Positions 44,969 to 54,944 are shown, numbered from the stretch's first letter. The stretch is DNA of 64,000 nucleotides from Diplonema papillatum (GCA_030068145.1 JAPJBO010000522.1:62001-126000); one strand, 5' to 3'. Notes: generated from the letters alone by a model not told the origin. Made by a program: numbers and translations.

Positions 44969-47900
44969 CTAGGTAACGGCCGATGCACCCTCGGGCTGGG
45001 AGTGGGGGTCTCTGTTCGCTCTTCTGTTTGCATGGTGCTTCGGGCAGCAGCTGGCTAATGCTTCGTTTGCTACTACGCAGTCGCCGCAGCGTCCTAGTCT
45101 GTGTGCTGTGCAAAAGTGCATCCGCGGCCTTAGACCATCCGATCCGTGATGATGCTGCTTGAGGCGACAGCAGGTCTCCGCCGGTAGGCGCTTTTTGACG
45201 CACTCCCTGCATCGCGGCTTCCTGTGATGCGAGCAAACCACTCCGGGGCGGGAGGTATTCACCGCGCCTTCTGGGGCCTCGAACGGGGGGGCTCCTTCGC
45301 ACGGTTCCGTGCTTGAGCTTCTTCCTGCCGCTTCAGCCTTCGTCTTCCAATCCGGCTTTCCCTGCGTCCACCCTGCCGGATAGGCCTCCTCTGGCAAAAA
45401 AGTTGCGGCCCATCCCAGGTGCGGAGGGAACGGGCTGTTTTCTTGTTGGTCTGGCCGATTTTCTCGTGTGTGTTCGCGTATCTTCATGATCACATCCTCG
45501 GTCGCGGTCAATAACTGTGCACGCCTCGAAACACCCCGCACAACCGTTCCTCCCACAGATGTCAAAACGGTGGTGGAGTATTCATGGCCGCAGAACCACG
45601 GCTGTGCAACCACCTTCCCATACGCCTTCCCCATTTCGATGAGGCTGAGCGCTTTTCCTAGACCGGACCGACGGAAGTTTGCCAGCATGGTCTCTTGTTG
45701 CTGCCGGGTGGGCCTTTGGCGTTGCACCAGGTCCATGGCGGCGTTGCTGAGCGCGTCCGCGTCTGTGTTCTGCTCCCGCGCAACGTGCTCAATGTGCAGT
45801 GTCAGCCGTCTCTGCAGGGACGACACCTTCAAGGCCGCGCGCGTCAGATACGGCTTCAGTTCCTCTGAACATGCCATGCGTCGTGCGAGGTGCCCGACAA
45901 CCAGCGCCGAGTCGCCTCGCACCGTGCATTCCTCTCCTTCCGCTTCGCCTGCATCCCCCAGCAGGTGCAGGCCCGCTAGCAGTCCTTCGTACTCTGCTAC
46001 GTTGTTGCTGCGCACGGTCGGCAGTGGCAGGACCACTTCTGCCACTTTCACTCCATCGCGGTACACGACTGCCCCCGCCCCGGCAACGGCGAAGGCGGTC
46101 CCATTCGCTCTCGCCCCGCCATCGAAATAAACCAGGAGCCTGCTGTCTCCCATTTCCCGGGCCGGTAACGTAGCGCGGGCTGCCGTTGCCTTGCCTGTTG
46201 GTGCTTGTGGAGGAGCTGAGTAGAACCTACTCTTCAGGTCAGGGAGTCGCCGTCCTGTGTACAGCTCGAAATCCACTGCCAGTTCGATGAAACTGGTTCC
46301 CAGCTCATCGTGCCCTGGGGGGGCCCACTTCGTCTGCTGCAGCCAGTCGGTAAATGCCATCCACATCTCTTGGCCATATTTCCACTTCGTTCCGACGGCG
46401 GAAGGTGCAATGGCAGGGACCGTGAGTCTGTGTGGTTCTGATGGCTTCCACCCACGCGGGTAGTCCACGGTCCTGTGATGCCTGGCGGACCTGTCAAGCA
46501 GGCCGTCTGCTTCCTGACGTCGAGTTAGGACCTCGACGAAGAAAAGGTGTAGCCGCTTTAGTACACGCAACCTTTCTTCCCTAGCTGCCGGCAGCCCGGG
46601 GATCGCTTCGTCTCCTCGTACAGCTGGGGCCACCCCGCACAAGCGTAGGCACGGGGGCCAATTCCTTTGCACGTTTACCAAGTCTCCGTGCTTCGATCGA
46701 CTTCGTTCCCAGGCTGGGCACATCCAGAACAAGTGCTCTACCGTCTCCCGGTCCTGTGTGTCGCAGTACGGGCAGTTTCGTTCACCCAACCCCGTTCGCC
46801 CGGTTGCCGGTGTGGCCCCCGCAAGTACCGACTTCAGCATGCCGGCTTCGTACGCGGTGAGGGGGGAGTCCCGCATTTCTAGTAGGTGCCGGGTTGCCTG
46901 GTGGTCTACCCCGTTCTGCACACCCCCGAAGTCCGCTGCTCGCCGCGCTGCGAGCTGAGCCATCTCACGCAGCCTCAGCGCGTGCCGCAAGTCGTGTTGA
47001 AAGATTCGGGTGCAGCCTTGCGCCGCTGCATCGTGCACTACCTCGTCTCCGGCTTCGTTCGTGTAGGCAATGCTGGTCGGTGCCACCCAGCGCCACTGGA
47101 GCCCATCCAGAGCTCTCTTGAAAAGGGCTAGGGGCCCTCTCAGCATTAGTAGCGTGTCGCTTTGCTCCCATGCCGTCCGGGACAGAGTCCGCGCGGACTC
47201 CCACTTCTCGACTTGAACAGCCCAGGTGGTTATTCTCCGGTAAACGGGCACTACTACCGGGTCGAGTCTGTGCCCGTGGTGCAGTATGTGCAGCACGGCC
47301 TCCTGGGCTCGCCGCGGCGGTCCCGTCCACACCGCGTCAGTAAACAGCCTTCGTAGGCGCACGATGTCCCGCTTCCTGAGTTCGGACACTGCGGTGCCGT
47401 AGTACCGCTTTGCCCCTGCCGTCATACTAACGACCAGGTCTCTTGCGTCGCCTGGAAGCGGGAGACAGCTAGCCCTTTTCAGCACGAGCTCGGCTTCAGC
47501 GTTTCTCTCCAAGATACGCCTTGACGGTTGTATCGCCTCCCCCGGCGGCACCCGATCCGTCGTTATCATCGCCCCCAGGGCATCAAATGTTGTGCGCCTC
47601 CGTATCAATTCGGTCTGCTCGCTGTTCCCCTCCTCGTCTTTGCTCTCCGCGTATTCGATCGTTTGCGGAGCGTCCGGCGCCGTTGTGAAGAAATGCGATT
47701 TCTTCTGCGTGCAGACTTTCATCCCGGTCAGCCCTGCAAACCGTCCTGACCGCCTGGCCGCCTCCTCCAGGTTTGCGAGTGACTTCAACATCGCATACAC
47801 ATCGTCGACATACGAGAGTGGTATCGCTGCTTCGATGTCTGCTATGTGTCGCATCCAAACGCTAATCAGGACGTTGATGAGAATGACACTTAGGGGGCAT

Positions 47901-50821
47901 CCCTGCATGATCCCGTTCGTCGGAATGAAGCCCTCACCTACTGTCGCTCCCATTCGAAAGTGGCGCTGCATGCTGGCGTAGGCCACCCGCAAGGTCCGCA
48001 GCACAACCTCGTTGAATCCAAGCTCCCCAGCCAGCTTAAAAGCTATCTCAATCGGGACCGAGTCGAAGCACTTCTTGAAGTCTAACGCAAGGCCGTAGAG
48101 TGGTTCACCTGTCAGGTGCGCCTCCTCAATGAGTGCTGCCAAGTGCCATATTAGGTCGTCCGTGCCATGCTCCTTCCGGCAGCCATGCATCCCGCTTGGC
48201 GCGATCTCGTCCATCCACGCGAGTGCTTCTTTCGCCCTTATCGCTGCCCAGATCCGGTATAGGACGGGGGTTATGGATATGGGCCGTTGCGACAGGGGAT
48301 CTCCGGTGCTCTCGGGCTTCGGCAGGAGGTGTATTATTGCGTGCATGAGTTGCTCCGGCCATAGTCCTTCGGTTTCCACTGCGTTCATGGCATCGGCCAT
48401 TAGCTCCAGGATTTCAGGCGGCAGTTGCCTTAGCTCATGCACACGCCATCCGTGTAATCCGGGGGATGTTGTCTTCTTCATCTTCTTGAGGGCCGCATCC
48501 ACATCGGCCGCGCCGATAGGTCTGCATTCCATCGCGTGCGGCGCAGGGAGGTACCGGGCGTAGTGAGTCTTGAAGGCCTCCCATTGGGGCTCCGGGATGT
48601 CCGTGTATTTTTGAAATATTCCGCCCCAGGCTTCAGGTCCTCTCAGCATCTCGTCGATTTCCCTCGGGCATGCAGTCAGAGTCCCGTCCCCTCGCCGCAG
48701 GAACACCGATGGGCTTCCCTGCTGTCCGGCCAGGAAACGGTAGATCGCACCCTTCTCTTGGCTGCCCCACGCTTTCTGGATTCTCTCTTTCCAGAGGCGA
48801 GAACGCTCCGTCTTCAGCTCTGCTACAGCTTCGCGTTGCGTCCCTACCAACTTCTCTGCTGTCGCCACGAGGTACTGCAACTCATCCTCGTCCCCGGTGC
48901 AGGGGTGCTGCGCCAATGACTCTTCAGCAGTACACCGATGCAAAGCGTTTCTCGCGTTCCGTTCCGCAACCGTCATTGCGCTAGGCTGGCCAACGCTCAG
49001 CCTCTGCCTCGCCTCGGCAATCACAGTGCGTAGCATCCCAATCACCTTGTCCCGCTGTCTCACGGACCTATCCGTCGCACCCCGTGCCGTGCACGCCTGC
49101 CTTGCGGACGCGTGCGCCTTCCGAGTGGTGAATCCACCAGCCCTGCCCCGGTAGGCGGTTGATCCTGGCGGGAGGCTCTTCCAGTGCAGGCCAGTCAGGT
49201 AGGCTTCCGCCACTTCCGATGCGTTTCTCAGCGCCCCGTCTGCTCCGCTGACCGCGCGGTTGCGGTCCAAGGCCGTGGTTAGTACACTCCTCATCTCCTC
49301 CTGCGTCATCAACGGCGGCTTCTTCGGGAAAGGAGTGGGTATCCAGTGACCGCGCTCGGGCGGTGTAGATGCCGGGATGCTGAGTGTAACAAACACTGGA
49401 CAGTGTGTCGGGATGTCGTGTTCTCCTGCCTTGGCGGTTTCCACCGTCACCAACGTCCGCGCTGCTACGGCGTTGAGAAAACACATGTCTATGCGAGAGC
49501 CTGCTGCCCCCGCCCAGCAAGTGGATGGAGGGGCATTTGAGCCCTCCTGGGCGGCTGCTGCCGCATCTACCCATCCATTTTGGCAGGCAGCCGCCAGGGA
49601 CATGCTTTCCCCTGTTGGTGTGTTAAAATCGCCCAAGACAGCTATCGGCACTTGCCCGAGTCCTGCAGCCATCTCGAACACATCGGCAAGGAGCTTCTCC
49701 CGTTCCTGGACTACCGCTTGCTCCCTGCCAACAGGCGCGTACACCGATAGCACATGTAGAACCATTCGCGCATTGCCTGTTGCTACAACGGCATGTGCGA
49801 CCCGTGTGCTTTTCGCCAACCGCTTCTCCAACTCCGTGGTAGGCTGTGTGGTTTTGGCAACTAACCCGCGGGTGGTGACCGCTGTGCCGCCCGGCACCCG
49901 CTGTCCGATTCCGTTCGCGCCGACAACAATCGGTACGTCTTCTCCCCAGTGGCAGTCCCATCCGTACGCTCCTAGAAAGAGCTCACTCGTCCTCTTCGCT
50001 TCTGGGCCCGCCCTGGTTTCTTGTAGGGCAACAATGTCCGCCGGCAGGTTCGCCACCGTCCGACACCTCGCGCTTATGGACCCAATGTTCGCCGTCGCGA
50101 GCACTATATCCTTACAGGACGCATCTCCATTGCGAACTGGGTGGCGAGGCGCTTGCTCCACGGCTGTTAGCCTGCTCAAGGGAATCTGAGACACCTCGGG
50201 GGCGGTTGTCGCCAGTTGCCGGAGGATGGTATGCGGCACGTTCAATGCGTCGTAATGTTGCGGCCGGTAGGTCAAGACTATTACGCGTGACGCATTTGGC
50301 GCCCGTCCCTCACACCTGAGGAGTGCCGGGTGCGTTGTTGAGAGCACCCACACTGTCGCTCTGAGCACCTCAGCAGCTGCTTGCAACGTGAGGTGGTCAC
50401 CATATTGCCCGTCTCCGGCTACGGTGAAGAGGTATTCCGATAGCGTCACATCAGCGGGGATGAACGCTACCGGCGGGTTGTGACGAAGCTGCCAGGTGAC
50501 CTTCTGCCGTAAGGAAGTAGCCGAAAGACTCAGCTTACTCCCACGGAGCAAAGCGGCAAACTGGCAATTACCATCTTTCTCAACTGGGACCCGTCTCGCA
50601 CAAATGGTCGCAGCCGCCTCGTCCAGCTGCGCGTCGCCGCTTTCCGCTGGCGTTGGTTGATAAACTGCGGCTTGAAAAAGTGATGATGATGATGGCCTCG
50701 CACTCGCGACTTCCCCTTCTCGTCGGGTTTGGTTGTTTGTACCAGAGTTGGCGCACCGGGTAGCGCCAGTTGACGTGTTTGTATTGTTTGCCGTCAGTTC
50801 TTGCCCGGTGCGCCCAGCTCC
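44969..50821 (-). CDS. LINE ORF2: OTU protease, endonuclease, reverse transcriptase, RNase H, Cys/His repeats
   Basis: The frame opens immediately after the ORF1 UAG and runs 1950 codons without a stop. It has no Met codon until about codon 353, inside the endonuclease, so it probably cannot start on its own. OTU protease motifs are KDGNCQFAALL at about codons 82-92, YGDHLTLQ, and HYDAL at about codon 189; the Asp, Cys and His are all present. The AP-like endonuclease (about 240-480) shows ADIVALQETR, LGDFNTPTGES, SRIDMCFLN and a late His (THCPVF). The reverse transcriptase (about 760-1010) shows LALDFKKCFDSV, GIMQGCPLS and YVDD (47801-47812). A CPYC..H..C cluster follows. RNase H shows LLVYFDGGARANG (about 46140) and HVAREQNTDADALSNAA (about 45765). 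Two CxxHRxxRCxxC..CC..H repeats end the protein (about 45060-45235). Proposed expression is as a fusion of about 2380 aa with ORF1 by readthrough. Confidence 0.9.
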   Translation of the reverse strand, partial: GAGRTGQELTANNTNTSTGATRCANSGTNNQTRREGEVASARPSSSSLFQAAVYQPTPAESGDAQLDEAAATICARRVPVEKDGNCQFAALLRGSKLSLSATSLRQKVTWQLRHNPPVAFIPADVTLSEYLFTVAGDGQYGDHLTLQAAAEVLRATVWVLSTTHPALLRCEGRAPNASRVIVLTYRPQHYDALNVPHTILRQLATTAPEVSQIPLSRLTAVEQAPRHPVRNGDASCKDIVLATANIGSISARCRTVANLPADIVALQETRAGPEAKRTSELFLGAYGWDCHWGEDVPIVVGANGIGQRVPGGTAVTTRGLVAKTTQPTTELEKRLAKSTRVAHAVVATGNARMVLHVLSVYAPVGREQAVVQEREKLLADVFEMAAGLGQVPIAVLGDFNTPTGESMSLAAACQNGWVDAAAAAQEGSNAPPSTCWAGAAGSRIDMCFLNAVAARTLVTVETAKAGEHDIPTHCPVFVTLSIPASTPPERGHWIPTPFPKKPPLMTQEEMRSVLTTALDRNRAVSGADGALRNASEVAEAYLTGLHWKSLPPGSTAYRGRAGGFTTRKAHASARQACTARGATDRSVRQRDKVIGMLRTVIAEARQRLSVGQPSAMTVAERNARNALHRCTAEESLAQHPCTGDEDELQYLVATAEKLVGTQREAVAELKTERSRLWKERIQKAWGSQEKGAIYRFLAGQQGSPSVFLRRGDGTLTACPREIDEMLRGPEAWGGIFQKYTDIPEPQWEAFKTHYARYLPAPHAMECRPIGAADVDAALKKMKKTTSPGLHGWRVHELRQLPPEILELMADAMNAVETEGLWPEQLMHAIIHLLPKPESTGDPLSQRPISITPVLYRIWAAIRAKEALAWMDEIAPSGMHGCRKEHGTDDLIWHLAALIEEAHLTGEPLYGLALDFKKCFDSVPIEIAFKLAGELGFNEVVLRTLRVAYASMQRHFRMGATVGEGFIPTNGIMQGCPLSVILINVLISVWMRHIADIEAAIPLSYVDDVYAMLKSLANLEEAARRSGRFAGLTGMKVCTQKKSHFFTTAPDAPQTIEYAESKDEEGNSEQTELIRRRTTFDALGAMITTDRVPPGEAIQPSRRILERNAEAELVLKRASCLPLPGDARDLVVSMTAGAKRYYGTAVSELRKRDIVRLRRLFTDAVWTGPPRRAQEAVLHILHHGHRLDPVVVPVYRRITTWAVQVEKWESARTLSRTAWEQSDTLLMLRGPLALFKRALDGLQWRWVAPTSIAYTNEAGDEVVHDAAAQGCTRIFQHDLRHALRLREMAQLAARRAADFGGVQNGVDHQATRHLLEMRDSPLTAYEAGMLKSVLAGATPATGRTGLGERNCPYCDTQDRETVEHLFWMCPAWERSRSKHGDLVNVQRNWPPCLRLCGVAPAVRGDEAIPGLPAAREERLRVLKRLHLFFVEVLTRRQEADGLLDRSARHHRTVDYPRGWKPSEPHRLTVPAIAPSAVGTKWKYGQEMWMAFTDWLQQTKWAPPGHDELGTSFIELAVDFELYTGRRLPDLKSRFYSAPPQAPTGKATAARATLPAREMGDSRLLVYFDGGARANGTAFAVAGAGAVVYRDGVKVAEVVLPLPTVRSNNVAEYEGLLAGLHLLGDAGEAEGEECTVRGDSALVVGHLARRMACSEELKPYLTRAALKVSSLQRRLTLHIEHVAREQNTDADALSNAAMDLVQRQRPTRQQQETMLANFRRSGLGKALSLIEMGKAYGKVVAQPWFCGHEYSTTVLTSVGGTVVRGVSRRAQLLTATEDVIMKIREHTRENRPDQQENSPFPPHLGWAATFLPEEAYPAGWTQGKPDWKTKAEAAGRSSSTEPCEGAPPFEAPEGAVNTSRPGVVCSHHRKPRCRECVKKRLPAETCCRLKQHHHGSDGLRPRMHFCTAHRLGRCGDCVVANEALASCCPKHHANRRANRDPHSQPEGASAVT

Positions 50822-50824
50822 CTA
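50750..50824 (-). promoter_or_regulatory. Predicted stop-codon readthrough element (UAG plus stem-loop)
   Basis: On the coding strand ORF1 ends GAG-AAG-AAG-UAG followed by G. After a 7-nt spacer begins a perfect 11-bp stem (50804-50814 with 50750-50760, GGCGCACCGGG pairing CCCGGTGCGCC) with a 43-nt loop that can form an inner TGACG/CGTCA helix. The frame after the UAG is the same as before it. This layout (UAG-G, short spacer, stable structure) is that of known readthrough stimulators such as the gammaretroviral gag-pol junction. Function is inferred. Confidence 0.6.
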
Positions 50825-52114
50825 CTTCTTCTCCAACGGGCTGAAACGATTGGCGGTGCCAATCATCTCAGTGAGCAGCTGCTGCTTGCCGCCGCCTTTT
50901 CCTCCTTTCGCCTTTCCAGCTGGCACCGGCCGCCTTGTCGCCTCGGTCAGCTGTTTGAGTTGCTCGTCCAGCTCCCTCGCGTCTGCCTCTTTCCTTGCCT
51001 TCTTCCCTTTCCTCGTGCTTGGGCTTTGAGCAGCGGCTTGGCCTGGGAGTGGCTCCTGTGCGGCGCCTTCTAAAGGCTCGGGCGGCGAGACAGCCGGCTG
51101 TGAGGCTTCGACGGGCGGTGGTGGCTGTGAGGGGGCTGCTGGCTGTGAGGAAGGTTCTGGCTGTGAGGAAACTGCTGGCTGTGAGGAAGCCGCTAGCTGC
51201 GGGGGTACCGCCGGCTGTGGAAGTGCCATTAGTCTCACGAGCAGCGATTCAACGCGGGCGTTCATTTCTTCGGTCACGCCGGCCAGTTTCTGCTCGACAT
51301 CCGCCATCCATAGCAGCTGGCGTGCGTACGCCGCTTCCTCGCGTTGCGTCGCGATTTGGGACTGTGCGTCTGCCCAGCTCATCAAGCGCTTCTCGAACGC
51401 TAGCTCCCAGGTTACGCGGGCGTTAGCCCGCTCCTTCTCCCACACCTCACGCTGCCTCCTCTGCTGCTCCTCCCATGCAGTCCAGGCTGCCGTTGTCACG
51501 TCGCTGCGGATTTCGTTCCGCATCTCTACGTCGTTGGTGTCACGCGTTGCGGGCTGCAGCTCATCAAGTTGGGCCTGAAGGCGCTTCTGCTGCCTTTTCT
51601 TGGTCTCTCCATCGGCCTTGACCGCCTGTCTCCATTCGGCCTCTCCCCTCTTCTTCCCGAACTCTACCAAGAATTCCGTCTTGGTGTATCTGGGGCCCCT
51701 TGGCTGCTTGTTGTCCGGCAGCCGGCTCGGAGGCCCGGCCGCTGCCAGGCGTTCAATCTCCTCCTGGAGCTTGCGGACCCGCTCCTCCTTCTTCGCTTCC
51801 TGTTCAGCGAGAATTCGCTCTTCCACGTCAACGATCTCGGCCTCTTCATCGCCGACCCGCACCTTCTTGGCAGGCGGGGGTGCCGTCGCTTCTACGTGCG
51901 CGGTGCCTCGCCTAACCCGCACACGCGCTCCGGACCACCCCAACTGCTCAATCAGGCGCTCATAAGCACCCGCCCTTCCCTTCAGCACCTCGAGCCGTAT
52001 CGTGTACTCTCGGGGTTCGGGCAGGTGCACCACCCGCACTCCTGCGAACCTTTCGTTGCCCGGGGCGTTCACCCCGGGTTCCAGGGGGACCGCGTGGAGG
52101 TTGTTCGCATCCAT
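50822..52114 (-). CDS. LINE ORF1 protein (coiled coil, basic tail)
   Basis: The first plausible start is ATG 52114, about 40 nt after the microsatellite, giving 430 aa. The longer open frame back to 52216 only translates TG repeats. The protein begins MDANNLHAVPLEPG. It has a charged Lys/Glu/Arg-rich helical middle (about residues 90-290) that should form coiled coil, an unassigned conserved-looking patch PRYTKTEFLVEFG..EW, and a Pro/Ser/Gln repeat region of SQPA units (about 51110-51215). It ends in a basic Lys/Gly-rich tail, GKAKGGKGGGK. There is no CCHC knuckle. By analogy with other LINEs it would bind element RNA. It ends at the UAG discussed as a readthrough site. Confidence 0.8.
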   Translation of the reverse strand: MDANNLHAVPLEPGVNAPGNERFAGVRVVHLPEPREYTIRLEVLKGRAGAYERLIEQLGWSGARVRVRRGTAHVEATAPPPAKKVRVGDEEAEIVDVEERILAEQEAKKEERVRKLQEEIERLAAAGPPSRLPDNKQPRGPRYTKTEFLVEFGKKRGEAEWRQAVKADGETKKRQQKRLQAQLDELQPATRDTNDVEMRNEIRSDVTTAAWTAWEEQQRRQREVWEKERANARVTWELAFEKRLMSWADAQSQIATQREEAAYARQLLWMADVEQKLAGVTEEMNARVESLLVRLMALPQPAVPPQLAASSQPAVSSQPEPSSQPAAPSQPPPPVEASQPAVSPPEPLEGAAQEPLPGQAAAQSPSTRKGKKARKEADARELDEQLKQLTEATRRPVPAGKAKGGKGGGKQQLLTEMIGTANRFSPLEKK

Positions 52115-52154
52115 AACTTTTAAAGTTTGTGTAGTGCGTTGTGGATTTCCCCCC

Positions 52155-52200
52155 GTGTGTGTGTGTGTGTGTGTGGGTGGGTGTGTGTGTGTGGGTTTTG
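52155..52200. repeat. (TG)n tract at the retrotransposon 5' flank
   Basis: About 38 bp of TG repeats with GTGGGTGGGTG interruptions, adjoining the element's 5' end. It is the short counterpart of the 390-bp tract at the other end. Confidence 0.95.
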
Positions 52201-53249
52201 TGTGTCGTGCAAGCACAGGTTTGAGGCTTTAGGCACAACAGGACTGCGCCCATTGTGCCACTCACGATCAAGTGTATCAGCATTTGTTTTCTATCGCCTG
52301 GAAGAGGCAATAGAGGAAGCGTCATGCGCAAATTGTATCGAATTCTGAGTGATCACAGCAAGCGGATGGCGGCGGAACGGCCTTACTCCAGGCCTGACGT
52401 CTGAAAGTTGTGCATGCCCGCATTCAGATGACAGTCGGGCCGTCAGGCGTTTACTTGAGTGTACACGCACACACTCCGAAAGGAGACTATATACCCCCCG
52501 AGGGTGTACGATGCGCCGTGTAAGCCCCACCATGGATGAGCTGGACTTTTGCGGTCAGGGGAAGAAGGGGAAGAAGTGCTTTCTTCTACCTTACAAGCAA
52601 AAACAGTTGAGAGGATGCTAAAAACTAACTCCGAGAGGTGGCTGGCCAGAACCAGGTTGCGATTCCGGGTTGGCCATGCGAAGACAGAGTGTCCAAGCGT
52701 CTGGTTTGCGGTATTTACAAGTTGCAGTTCACTGAGGGAATTGTCGCATCGGATTGTTCAACAGTGCTGTTTTCAATTCGGACCCACAGCAGGTGGACCG
52801 CAGATAGTGATTAAAGATAAACAGTTGAGTGCACATTGGTTTCCTATATAATAATTTTGAAAGAGAAGTTGGAGAAACCTTCTACACGTTTGCCAAAATA
52901 AAAGGGCTAGCACGCAGCAGAGCAGGGGCGTAGCATGTTGGGTTTGTGGACAGTGCACCACGAAACCTGCCCAAAATGAGGTGTAGGAAAAAGTCTGTTT
53001 CGAGCACCTAGTCCGAGCACATCAGGTAGTGTAGATGGATGTGTGCGAAGCTGGCGTGTACGCACCTCCTGAAGCTCCCGGCCCGACAGTATACTCGCTC
53101 TGCCTCGGTGGGCGCCCAGTTTAGGGACGGGTTTGCGGGTTTACGCGCATCTTAGCAACATTCCGGTTCTCTAGACAGATTCTTGCAAGGCTCTCAGGGA
53201 GGAAATACGGAAACCCTCTTCAAAAAAGAAAAAAATAAGCAATTTACCT

Positions 53250-53452
53250 TATAGCCAGCAGGTACAATTGAAATTCCCTAACAGCCAGCAAAAACAAATT
53301 TAATTCCCTTCGAGCCAGCAAAACAAATTCTATTCCCTTCGAGCCCGCAAAACAAATATTTTTCCCTTCGAGCCAGCAAAACAAATTTAATTCCCTTCGA
53401 GCCAGCAAAAACAAATTTAATTCCCTTACAGCCAGCAAAAACAAAGTTAATT
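53250..53452 (-). repeat. 30-bp tandem array (left copy)
   Basis: Six to seven units of about 30 bp, on this strand TTTGYTTTTGCTGGCTCGAA followed by GGGAATTAAA. The same unit recurs in opposite orientation at 55899-56148, and a single copy lies at 54528-54555. Confidence 0.9.
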
Positions 53453-53570
53453 GGGTCTTTGCAGTTAATACACCAATGAAATTTCAATTTCGACTTAATG
53501 CACTGCCAAATTTTGAATTTGACTTAATACACTTCGAAAAAAAAATTAGACTTAATACATGCACCTGAGG
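53448..53570 (+). repeat. Inverted repeat, left arm
   Basis: The TTGCAGTTAATACAC, CTTAATGCACTGCC and AGACTTAATACA segments recur inverted, in the same order and spacing, at 54412-54545 with moderate divergence. The arms flank about 840 bp. Confidence 0.75.
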
Positions 53571-54411
53571 AGTGAATTTCTGGGTGAGCTATGTTGGTGA
53601 CTTTTGTGGGCGTGACAGATCCCAGCTTGTGCGGACAAGCCAAAATCTCAGCTTGCACACCAAAAATCTCAGATTGACCGTTGAGAAAGGCAGGCAGCCA
53701 AACGCAAATACTCTGGAAATGGTACCCCCACGCACACAATCAAGTGCTCCTGTACAGACGAAATCTGAGTGTTGCTACAATATTTGAACACACTGAATTT
53801 CGGGCCCCACACTTTTGAGCAGACAAGACTTGAGTGTTGCGAAATTTGAAGACACTGAAATTGGGATCTCAAACACTGACATCCACTGTGAACAACCTGA
53901 AAGCGATCTCTCTTGATACAACGTTAAGCTCCGGAGGTGTTGTAATCACCAAAGCCAACTTCCGCAAACAGGAAATCTCAGGCTGTGCAGTCATCCAGAA
54001 ATCCCAGCGCAAATCTCAGATTGTGCGGTTTCCTCGAAAGCTGGGGTGATTTTTGGTCTGCACAATCTGGGATTTTGCCCTTAAGAAATTTGACTCACAC
54101 TACCCGCCTCCCAGCCTCAATGGTCAACCGGAGACCCTAAAACACCGAACCTCCACAATATACGCTAGGAATTTGAGTTGCGAGTTTGGAAATCTCAGAT
54201 AGTGCAGTCGTCTGCACAATCTGACATTTTCTAGAGTGCAAGTTCGCTTAGGGATCCGGGCTTTCAAGTCTCCAGGCGACCATTTTCTGCCCGCACAATC
54301 TGACACCCACCAGCCGCAGTCAGTTCGCACGAACACGGATTTCGGGCCCCGGTTTCGATTAGTTCTGTTGCTAGGGAAAGAAATGTTTTCCGGCGAAGTG
54401 CCAAAAAATTT

Positions 54412-54545
54412 GGGCTGGTGTATTAAGTCTAATTCTTTTTTGGGGCAGTGCATTAAGTCTAATTTTTTTTGGGCAGTTTATTAAGTCGAATTGAGAATTT
54501 GGCAGTGTATTAACTGCAATAGCCCAATTTAATTCCCTTCGAGCC
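54412..54545 (-). repeat. Inverted repeat, right arm
   Basis: Reverse complement of the 53448-53570 arm, with extra GCAGTGCATTAAGTCTAATT-type units. It ends in a TTAATTCCCTTCGAGCCAG unit that belongs to the 30-bp array family. Confidence 0.75.
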
Positions 54546-54876
54546 AGGAACAGCAATTTTTTTTTGGAATTTTCACATTTTCCGGATGTAGGCCTATTTT
54601 GACCCATTTTGGCAAATCTTCCAGATTTTGGCCATTTTTTGCCATTTTGGCCGATTTGCCCATAGTTTGGCCTATTTTGGCCTCTGTTGCCGGGTTTAGA
54701 CTTTGGCCAAGTGTTGGCCATTTTTGCCAATGCCTCCAGATTTTGCTCATAATTTGCAAAGTGCATTTCCCTGACAACAGTTGAGGAAAACAATTTCCGA
54801 CAGGAGTCGCCGTTGACAGGGACTGGTCCCCTAAAAAGCACTGATCACTCCCCAGGAGCAATCAGTATTCTTACTT

Positions 54877-54944
54877 CATCAATTCCAGCACCATAATCAA
54901 ACTCACTGTACATCAATTCCAGCACCATAATCAAACTCACTGTA
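54877..54944 (+). repeat. 34-bp direct repeat, two copies
   Basis: CATCAATTCCAGCACC through CTCACTGTA is repeated exactly at 54877-54910 and 54911-54944. Confidence 0.95.

Larger units (their letters stand above)
44910..52154 (-). mobile_element. Non-LTR retrotransposon (LINE) of about 7.2 kb inserted in a (TG)n microsatellite
   Basis: The element reads on the minus strand: a 5' UTR of about 40 nt, ORF1 (52114-50822), an in-frame UAG, then OTU, endonuclease, reverse transcriptase, RNase H and Cys/His repeats (50821-44969), and a 3' UTR of about 60 nt. TG repeats flank both ends. A shared GTGTGGGTGGGTGTGTG at 44522 and 52171 may be a target-site duplication, though low-complexity sequence makes that uncertain. 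Both long frames are intact and all main catalytic motifs are present, suggesting recent activity. The overall order (AP-like endonuclease first, RNase H last) fits the I/R1/Tad-like LINEs. Elements of that kind specific for microsatellites are known in animals. No LTRs are present. Confidence 0.88.
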
